From DP-19 sp041488235 (GTDB lineage: Bacteria; Desulfobacterota; Binatia; UTPRO1): a stretch of DNA of 51,890 nt. Below are positions 45,723 to 51,890 of this stretch, piece after piece. The notes below the pieces were generated by a model, which saw only the letters and a list, made by a program, of their open reading frames with translations, was not told the origin of the DNA and did not search any database. Within the stretch, counting starts at the first letter, position 1. The number at the start of each line of letters is the position of its first letter. The stretch spans positions 1-51,890 of the forward strand of contig JBGPOW010000005.1 of the NCBI GenBank assembly GCA_041488235.1, in the 5' to 3' direction. The position numbers and the translations under genes are program-made.

Positions 45723-46868
45723 TCAACGCGACGGCGTGAACTGTCCGGTCGTGACGCCGCTGCTGTCGAAGAGATCGGTGGTGATGTTCCGACAGTCGAA
45801 CGCACCGTGGCCGTCGCCGAGGCAGGCACGGTTGGGCTCCCGGCGTTGCACGATGGCGCTGGAGAAGACGATGTCGAGCGTCCTGTTGCCGTCGAGATCC
45901 ACCAGGACCACGCCGCTCGACGAGGAGGCTTGGCTGTCGACCCGACGACAATCGAAGTCGCCGTGGCCATCGCCGAAGCATGCCTGACTCGATCCCTGGT
46001 TGGTGTTCGCGAACACCGCGTCGAGATTGCCGTCTCGATCGAGATCCCCGAGAGCGACAGCGGTCGACCGGTAACTGTCCGCATTCATGTCATGGCAGGC
46101 GAAATGGCCCGCGCCGTCGCCGAGGCACACGCGATTGTGCTGGGGGTTTTGCCGATCGGGCATGCGCTCGACGTTGGCGAGCACGGCGTCGAGTTTGCCG
46201 TCGTGGTTCACGTCGCCGAGGGCGACCCCGAAGGTGTCATCGGTGTTCGGGCTGATCGCCGCGCAGGTGAAGGCACCGGCCCCGTCCCCGAGACACACCT
46301 GGCTCGGGCTGCCGGCCCTTGCGAAGACGATGTCGGGCGAGCCGTCGCCGTTCACGTCGCCGATCGCGATCGCGTGGGTCTCACCGCCGTCGCTGTCCAT
46401 CTCACCGCACGAAAAGTTGCCCGCGCCGTCGCCGAGGCATACCTGATTGCGCTGGTTGGCGCCGTTGCCGAAGACGGCGTCGAGGGTACCATCGCCGTTC
46501 AAATCCCCGAGGGCGATCGCTCCCGTCGTGGTAGGGCGGGTACCGATGTCACTGCACGTGAAGCTGCCCGCCCCGTCCCCGCGGCACAGGCGATTCAGCC
46601 GGTCAGGACCCAGGGCGAGTACGACGTCGAGCGCGCCGTCCCCATCCACATCGCCGGCCGCGACGGCCCGCGCACCGGTGGACCCTTCGGCGAGATCGCC
46701 GCAGACGTACTCGCCTGTACCGTCGCGCAGACAGAGCTGATCGGCGCCGGTTGAATTCGAGAAGATCAGGTCGACCTTGAGCGGGTCACCGGCTGCCATC
46801 GTGGTCGGTGGGAGCGCGAGCAGCGCGGCAACGGCGCCGAGGAGGAGACGATGCGTGGTGGCGGTCAT
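45723..46868 (-). CDS. Secreted FG-GAP/VCBS repeat protein
   Basis: A 381-aa exported protein. A signal peptide (MTATTHRLLLGAVAALLALP, then MAAGD) is followed by six or seven repeats of about 53 residues. Each has a calcium-type loop such as GDVDGDGALD, GDLNGDGTLD, GDVNGDGSPD, GDVNHDGKLD or GDLDRDGNLD, and ends with a CLGDGAGxFxC motif. The paired Cys in every repeat is unusual and suggests one disulfide per blade. The fold is an integrin-like beta-propeller that binds Ca2+. The role is likely adhesion or binding at the cell surface. It is not obviously co-transcribed with the cyclase. Confidence 0.88.
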   Translation of the reverse strand: MTATTHRLLLGAVAALLALPPTTMAAGDPLKVDLIFSNSTGADQLCLRDGTGEYVCGDLAEGSTGARAVAAGDVDGDGALDVVLALGPDRLNRLCRGDGAGSFTCSDIGTRPTTTGAIALGDLNGDGTLDAVFGNGANQRNQVCLGDGAGNFSCGEMDSDGGETHAIAIGDVNGDGSPDIVFARAGSPSQVCLGDGAGAFTCAAISPNTDDTFGVALGDVNHDGKLDAVLANVERMPDRQNPQHNRVCLGDGAGHFACHDMNADSYRSTAVALGDLDRDGNLDAVFANTNQGSSQACFGDGHGDFDCRRVDSQASSSSGVVLVDLDGNRTLDIVFSSAIVQRREPNRACLGDGHGAFDCRNITTDLFDSSGVTTGQFTPSR

Positions 46869-46941
46869 GACCACATTCCACCGCGGACCCGCTTCGCAGG
46901 CAAGCCCCCTGGAAACATCGTAGGAGGCGCAGCAAGTCTGC

Positions 46942-48363
46942 TCACGAACCGACCTCCCCGCGGACGGGGTCGATCGGCGTCGCGAGGCCGAACGCCGCCT
47001 CGACGACCTCCGCGGCGTCGAGTGTCTTGTCGTCGGCAAAGCGGTCGCCGGTGATCATCACTCCGACCGGCAGTCCATCGACCAAGCCCGCCGGCACGCA
47101 TGCCGATGGCAGACCCAGGAGGTTGGCAATGGTGACACAGCGCATGAGTTCCGCCGTCGCTTGCGTGTTCTCGCGGCTGGCCGCATCCCAGCCGTGGGCG
47201 AATGGCAGCTGCGTCCACGTCGGGGTCAGCATGAGGTCGACGCCGGTGAACCATTGCTGCCAGTCGCGGATCAGCGACTGCCGGGTCATCAATAGTCCGA
47301 TGTAACCAGTCAGATCGACCACCGGCATCGCGTCCACGAAGAAGCCGAGAAACCGATTGGCGTCCTCGGACATGAGCGGTCCAATCGTGGGCTGGAGGAC
47401 GCGGATGTCGGCCGCGATGAAAGCCGACCAGGTAGCAACCACCTCCTCGAATCGGGGTGGGACGGTGCTGACGACCTCGTAGCCGGCGGTCGCGAGCGCG
47501 TCGGCCGCGGCCCGCGCGCGCGCGGCGACGCGAGGGTCCGTCGATCCGCCCGGGGGCTCCGGCAGCGCAGCGACCCGCAAGCGCCGGCCGGCGGCTCGCG
47601 GCGACGCCATCGGCGCCGGCACGGAATACGGGTCGCGAGGATGGCGGCCGGCAACGATGCTGAGGCCGAGCCGAACATCGGCCACGTGCCGCGCCATCGG
47701 GCCTTCGACGGGCATCAGCTGGAAGGAGGCCGGCCCGTCGATCGCGGGGATGACGGTGCATAGCGGGACGCGGCCGGCGGACGGCTTGAGCGACGCGACG
47801 CCACAACACGTGGCCGGGTTGCGCAGCGAGCCACCGATGTCGTTGCCGAGACCGATCGGGCTCATGCCGGAGGCCAGCGCCGCGCCTTCGCCGCCGGAGG
47901 AGCCACCCGTGGTGCGGCCCAGATGCCAGGGGTTGCGGGTCAACCCGTAGAGCGAGGAGTCGGTGGAGACGCGCAGTGCCATGTCCGGACAATTGGTGCG
48001 TCCGATCGGGATCGCGCCCGCTGCCTTCATGCGCTCGACGACGGGCGAATCCAGCGGCGGCATGGCCTCGGCCAGCGCTGGGAGTCCCCAGTTCGTCGAG
48101 CAATCGACGAGGTCGATGTTCTGCTTCACCGTGAAGGGAACCCCGTGCAATGGCCCCAGCGGGAAGCCCGCGGCGACGGCGCGATCGGCCGCGGCCGCGG
48201 CGGCGCGCGCCTCCTCGGCGAGCACCCGGGTCACGGCATTCAACGTCGGGTTGACGGCTTGGATCCGCTTCAGGTGCGCTTCGACGACCTCGAGCGACGA
48301 CGCCTTCTTGCCGGCGATCATCGCCGCGAGCTCGCCCGCACCATGCCGCCACAGCTCAGGCAT
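46942..48363 (-). CDS. Amidase-signature family hydrolase
   Basis: A 473-aa amidase. The catalytic triad is visible: Lys in GVPFTVKQNIDLVD near residue 77, and the two Ser in GRTTGGSSGGEGAALASGMS and GLGNDIGGSLRNPA near residues 150-180. The rest follows the GatA/FAAH fold. It hydrolyses C-N amide bonds, and the substrate cannot be read from sequence. The absence of GatB/GatC neighbours argues against tRNA amidotransferase. GGGAGGTGGCG precedes the ATG at 48363; an in-frame ATG further upstream is weaker. Confidence 0.9.
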   Translation of the reverse strand: MPELWRHGAGELAAMIAGKKASSLEVVEAHLKRIQAVNPTLNAVTRVLAEEARAAAAAADRAVAAGFPLGPLHGVPFTVKQNIDLVDCSTNWGLPALAEAMPPLDSPVVERMKAAGAIPIGRTNCPDMALRVSTDSSLYGLTRNPWHLGRTTGGSSGGEGAALASGMSPIGLGNDIGGSLRNPATCCGVASLKPSAGRVPLCTVIPAIDGPASFQLMPVEGPMARHVADVRLGLSIVAGRHPRDPYSVPAPMASPRAAGRRLRVAALPEPPGGSTDPRVAARARAAADALATAGYEVVSTVPPRFEEVVATWSAFIAADIRVLQPTIGPLMSEDANRFLGFFVDAMPVVDLTGYIGLLMTRQSLIRDWQQWFTGVDLMLTPTWTQLPFAHGWDAASRENTQATAELMRCVTIANLLGLPSACVPAGLVDGLPVGVMITGDRFADDKTLDAAEVVEAAFGLATPIDPVRGEVGS

Positions 48364-48450
48364 CGCCACCTCCCGGGTTACGCGCTCCGCGAGCAATGCC
48401 ACGAGCATCTCCGCCGAGCAACGGGCTAGGACGTGAAGTCGATCAGCTCT

Positions 48451-50013
48451 CTACCTATTTCTCGGCGACTTACTCGGGTCGTCTTCCTTGGACGGTTCGA
48501 GCACCAGGAGCAGGACCCCGTGTGGTTCGACGTCCGCCGAAACGCTTCCCCCCAGCTCGAGCGAACGCTGTGCCCAAACGTCGAGCGCGGCGGGTCGTCC
48601 GTCGATCCCGAGCTCGGCAAAGCTCGCCTCGATCTTGGCCGGCATCGCGCCCCGGTTGAAGAGCGCCACTGCGGTTCTCTTGCCTTCGAGGGGCCGCGTC
48701 CAGACCTCGAGCGGCCCGCGCTGCACGACGCGTCTTCCCGGCCGTCCGCGCGGATCCTGATCGATCGCGATCACCTCGCGGTTGGTCAACAGCGCGACCG
48801 TGTCCGGTGCGGAGCTCCTGACGTCGTGCCCGGCGATGAGCGGCGCCGCGAGCAGGGCCCAGAGACTCATGTGCGTTCGGTACTCGGCCGCGGTCATATG
48901 CCCGTTTCCCACCTCGAGCATGTCTGGGTCGTTCCAGTGGCCGGGCCCGGCAAACGGTGTGAGCTCTTCCTGCGCGAAGCCGATCGTCGACATGACCGGC
49001 CACTGATCGGCGATGTCGCCGGTCGTGCGCCACAGGTTCCCGCCCGCACCAGCGCCCCATTTCCAGACGTCGGCGCGCCCATACTGGCAGATGCTGAACA
49101 CCATGGGCCTGCCGGTGGCGCGGATCGCCTCGGCCATCTTGAGATACACTGCCGGCATCTCGGCATCGTCGTAGATCAGCCCGGCGCTGCACCAGTCGTA
49201 CTTGACGTAGTCGACGCTCCATTCTGCAAACGTCCGCGCATCCTGCTCCTCGTGGCCGTAGCTGCCTTCGAATCCGGCGCAGCTCTTCGGTCCGGGCGAG
49301 GTGTAGATCCCCAACTTCAGGCCGCGCCCATGGAGATGATCGGCGAGCGCCTTCATGTCTGGAAACTTGGGATTGGAATGAAGCGAACCGTGCTCGTCGC
49401 GCTCGCCCTGCCAGCCGTCGTCGATGTTGACGTACACGTAGCCGGCATCGCGCATGCCGGTTGCCACCAAGGCGTCGGCGATGTCCCGGATCGTGCGATC
49501 GTCGATCTCGGTCTGGAAGTGGTTCCAGGTGCTGAATCCCATGGGCGGCGTGCGGGCAAGACCGTTGCCGGGGAGTGCCTTCATGGGCGGGATCGGGAGC
49601 TTCTTGGGCGCGAGACGCTCGAGCAATTGACGCTCCTCTTCGGAGGGTCTCCGCAGCATCGTCGGCGGCTGCGTACTGCTCGGCGCCGCGAGGCTCAGGT
49701 GATCGGCCGTGAGCGTTCCCTCGAGCGGCATTTCCATCCCGCGCGCCATCTGGATGGCCAGCCGTACGCGGTCGCCGTGTTGCTCCACGGCCACCGGAAT
49801 GCCGGTGAGCGTCGGAACGATGAGCTTCCCGATCAGACCAGCGTGCGCCTCTCGAATGGCCAGCACGCGTACGTTCTGTGGCTGGTGTGCGAGGATCTCC
49901 GCAGTCAGATCCTGCGGGACCCACGTCCCGGTGAGCTCTTGCGCCGCGGCCGCTTCGACGAGTGTTACGACCGCCGCGAGCGCGACAAGCGTCCCGCATC
50001 TATTGCAGCGCAC
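48451..50013 (-). CDS. Secreted GH27-family glycosidase (alpha-galactosidase-like)
   Basis: A 520-aa exported enzyme. The signal peptide covers residues 1-24 (LVALAAVVTLVEAAAAQ). An extra N-terminal domain of about 120 residues (ELTGTWVPQDLTAEI to about 125) precedes a GH27 barrel: PPMGFSTWNHFQTEIDDRTI, YVNIDDGWQGERDEHG, the nucleophile region VDYVKYDWCSAGL near residue 273, and the acid/base region GPGHWNDPDMLEVGNG near residue 350. A C-terminal beta domain (residues about 430-510) closes it. GH27 enzymes remove terminal alpha-galactose or N-acetylgalactosamine residues. The start is GTG at 50013. It is divergent from the next FG-GAP gene. Confidence 0.9.
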   Translation of the reverse strand: MRCNRCGTLVALAAVVTLVEAAAAQELTGTWVPQDLTAEILAHQPQNVRVLAIREAHAGLIGKLIVPTLTGIPVAVEQHGDRVRLAIQMARGMEMPLEGTLTADHLSLAAPSSTQPPTMLRRPSEEERQLLERLAPKKLPIPPMKALPGNGLARTPPMGFSTWNHFQTEIDDRTIRDIADALVATGMRDAGYVYVNIDDGWQGERDEHGSLHSNPKFPDMKALADHLHGRGLKLGIYTSPGPKSCAGFEGSYGHEEQDARTFAEWSVDYVKYDWCSAGLIYDDAEMPAVYLKMAEAIRATGRPMVFSICQYGRADVWKWGAGAGGNLWRTTGDIADQWPVMSTIGFAQEELTPFAGPGHWNDPDMLEVGNGHMTAAEYRTHMSLWALLAAPLIAGHDVRSSAPDTVALLTNREVIAIDQDPRGRPGRRVVQRGPLEVWTRPLEGKRTAVALFNRGAMPAKIEASFAELGIDGRPAALDVWAQRSLELGGSVSADVEPHGVLLLVLEPSKEDDPSKSPRNR

Positions 50014-50251
50014 GATGATCTCTAGCCCGGCTCGCGGTGCGATGGAAAGCCCGCTCGCAAAGCGAGCGCAAGATCCTGCCCGTTCGCGATCACTTCATGA
50101 TAGAAAGATTCACCAAGCCTCTGCGTCCGCAGTGCGTACCCAGCCAAGCCAACGCTCGATGGTCGCTCGTCGATTGAGATCTCCCGGGCCGGGGACAGTG
50201 GTGATCCGCGCGCTTCTCGCGGCTCGTCGAGGGGATCCTCCGGGTCACCTC

Positions 50252-51890
50252 ATGGTCCAGCCTCGGGTCGCGACCGTCGCCGTGGTCGGCTGCCTAGCCG
50301 CCATACTCCTGGCCGCACCAACGAGGGCACTTGGGGCACCGCTGACATTCGCTCCGCCGGTGAGTTATCCCACCGGCAGCGAAGCTCACGGCGTAACGAC
50401 GGTCGATCTCAATGGAGATGGTAAGCTCGATCTGATCGTCGCCAACGCCGGCGCGAGCACCGTGAGCATCCTTCTCGGAAACGGCGATGGAACATTCCAG
50501 TCAGCCGTCAGTTACGCCACCGGCACCACGCCAAAATCCGTCGTCGCCAAAGATTTCAATGGCGACGGCAAGCTCGACCTCGCGACTCCCGATCAAGGCT
50601 CGGCGATGGTCAGTGTCCTGCTGAACAAAGGCGACGGCACATTCCTGCCCAAGGTCGATTACACCGGCACCAGCGGCGCACATGAACTCGCCGTGGCTGA
50701 TTTCGACGGCGACACCAAGTTCGACATCGCCGAGGCCGGCTGGGGAACCACGCTGGTGCGAGTGCTGTTCAATAACGGCAGCGGCGTATATTCGACCGGC
50801 ACGAACTACACCATCGGCAACGCCCCGCACTCCGTCGTGGCGGTCGATTTCAACGGCGACATCAAGCCTGACCTGGCGATCGCCGATCATGACAGCAACA
50901 ACGTCGCGGTCCTGCTCAACAACGGCAACGGCACGTTTGCCAATCCGGTCTACTACAGCACCGGTACCCAGCCCCACTCGCTTCGCGCCGCCGACCTCAA
51001 CGGCGACGGCAGGATTGATCTGGCCACTGCGAACGAGGGCTCGAACAACATCAGCGTCTTCCTAGGAAACGGTAACGGAACCTTCGCCAATGCCGTCAAC
51101 TATGCGACCGGCCAGCAGCCCAAAGGCGTGGCGATCGGCGATATGAACCATGACGGCATGCTCGATCTGCTCAGCGCCAACGTCGCGGGCAATTATCCCA
51201 GTGGCAGCAATCCCGCCGGCATGACCATCAGCGTGCTGCTTGGAAACGGCGACGGCACATTCGGCCCGGCCACCACCTACAACACCGGCAATACTCCGTT
51301 CAGCATCGCCTTGGGGGACTTCGACGGCGACGGCGACCTCGATGTCGCCACCGCCAACTGGAACAGCAATGATGTGACGGTCCTGATCAATCAGATCATC
51401 AGCGTGGCCCCCGCGCCCACCGTCACGACGACCCCAACAGGCATTCCGACACCGACCCGGTCGGCCACGGCCACCGGAACGCCCACTCGGACCGCGACCG
51501 TGACGCCGACATCCACCGCCACTGCGACGGCCACTCAGACCACGACACCGACGGCGACTCCGACTCCCACGGCGACGCGCACTGTGACTCCGACAGCAAC
51601 AGCAACGGCCACGACGACTGCGACCCGCACCGCCACCGCGACGCCGACAGTGACGGCGACAACTACGGCGACGCCGACCGTCACAGCTTCGGCGACCCCA
51701 ACGGGCACCGCCACTCAGACGGTCACACCCACGCCGACACTCACGGCCACGCCGACGCTCACGGCAACCCCAACAGGCATTCCGATACCGACCCGGTCGG
51801 CCACGGCCACCGGAACGCCCACCCGGACCGCGACCGTGACGCCGACATCCACCGCCACTGCGACGGCCACTCAGACCACGACACCGACGG
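50252..51890 (+). CDS. FG-GAP repeat surface protein with Thr/Pro-rich stalk (3' end outside window)
   Basis: An open frame of 546 codons that runs off the right edge. The ATG at 50252 begins a signal peptide (MVQPRVATVAVVGCLAAILL, then APTRALG). Residues about 35-385 contain seven FG-GAP blades with loops VDLNGDGKLD, KDFNGDGKLD, ADFDGDTKFD, VDFNGDIKPD, ADLNGDGRID, GDMNHDGMLD and GDFDGDGDLD, which is a complete seven-bladed propeller. From residue about 392 it becomes a Thr/Pro/Ala stalk (TPTxTxT repeats). The protein would sit at the cell surface or be secreted. Its codons are less extremely GC-rich than those of neighbours. An in-frame GTG at 50201 is an alternative start. Confidence 0.88.
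   Translation, partial: MVQPRVATVAVVGCLAAILLAAPTRALGAPLTFAPPVSYPTGSEAHGVTTVDLNGDGKLDLIVANAGASTVSILLGNGDGTFQSAVSYATGTTPKSVVAKDFNGDGKLDLATPDQGSAMVSVLLNKGDGTFLPKVDYTGTSGAHELAVADFDGDTKFDIAEAGWGTTLVRVLFNNGSGVYSTGTNYTIGNAPHSVVAVDFNGDIKPDLAIADHDSNNVAVLLNNGNGTFANPVYYSTGTQPHSLRAADLNGDGRIDLATANEGSNNISVFLGNGNGTFANAVNYATGQQPKGVAIGDMNHDGMLDLLSANVAGNYPSGSNPAGMTISVLLGNGDGTFGPATTYNTGNTPFSIALGDFDGDGDLDVATANWNSNDVTVLINQIISVAPAPTVTTTPTGIPTPTRSATATGTPTRTATVTPTSTATATATQTTTPTATPTPTATRTVTPTATATATTTATRTATATPTVTATTTATPTVTASATPTGTATQTVTPTPTLTATPTLTATPTGIPIPTRSATATGTPTRTATVTPTSTATATATQTTTPT
51431..51890 (+). repeat. Tandem coding repeat, 336-bp period, running into the window edge
   Basis: The 124 bp at 51431-51554 recur at 51767-51890 with two mismatches, an offset of 336 bp (112 codons), within the Thr/Pro stalk. 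Shorter TPT/TAT codon repeats fill the interval. The second copy ends exactly at the window edge, as expected if an assembly stopped in the repeat. Confidence 0.85.

Noticed and set aside
42171..46754. 1527-codon rightward frame
   Set aside because: Antisense of the cyclase and FG-GAP genes; the composition is Arg/Glu/Val biased and no domain is present, whereas the opposite strand carries clear motifs.
48433..50025. 530-codon rightward frame
   Set aside because: Mirror of the GH27 gene, which has a signal peptide and catalytic motifs on the reverse strand.

Overview
The window is GC-rich DNA, densely packed and without tRNA, rRNA, CRISPR or transposase genes. It looks like a Gram-negative bacterium: there are Sec signal peptides, an NdvB-type periplasmic glucan synthase, a cytochrome c and a lipoyl E2. 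Secreted FG-GAP proteins with Thr/Pro stalks and a DUF1566 protein are styles I associate with deltaproteobacteria-like lineages (Desulfobacterota, Binatota and relatives). The lineage call is low-confidence because no marker gene is present.

Layout. 1-2308: tail of a molybdopterin formate dehydrogenase alpha subunit, followed by HydB-like and HydG-like electron-transfer subunits. 2391-42067: a roughly 40-kb stress and persistence island made of short operons. These are carS-like/BON; UspA-CBS/cytochrome c/UspA; rtcB/archease/CDF remnant; a GroEL paralogue with acetyl-CoA synthetase, 2-oxoacid dehydrogenase E1alpha, E1beta and E2, ACP and a 60-aa protein; Hsp20/CBS/dodecin/HPF-cold-shock/UspA/NdvB; ABM/BON/ACP-acyl-AMP ligase-acyltransferase/rhomboid/Lon remnant; BON fragment/DksA-BON/phosphoribosyltransferase/PRPP synthase/BCAM0308-like; alpha/beta hydrolase/YbaK; DUF2267; an MBL-fold protein; a CBS protein; and a UspA. 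42378-51890: a different neighbourhood with a cyclase-AAA-TPR regulator, two FG-GAP proteins, an amidase and a GH27 enzyme. The last gene runs off the end inside a Thr/Pro repeat.

Main result. Almost every operon of the island has a sigma-54 type -24/-12 element (TGG-N9-TTGC or one base off) immediately upstream of its first gene, and three to six of them also have an upstream palindrome of the form TTCGCAG-N2-CTGCGAA. The island therefore looks like one sigma-54/enhancer-binding-protein regulon. Its gene content parallels the mycobacterial DosR dormancy regulon: UspA, CBS, Hsp20, ribosome hibernation factor, RtcB/archease, phosphoribosyltransferase and alpha/beta hydrolase. No sigma-54 activator gene lies in the window.

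The island also carries several broken or spliced genes: a Lon protease with a large internal deletion fused to a BON tail, a truncated RtcA, a truncated CDF transporter, a 45-aa BON fragment, and single-base frameshifts in ybaK and in the MBL gene. These are either real reductive decay or assembly and sequencing errors.
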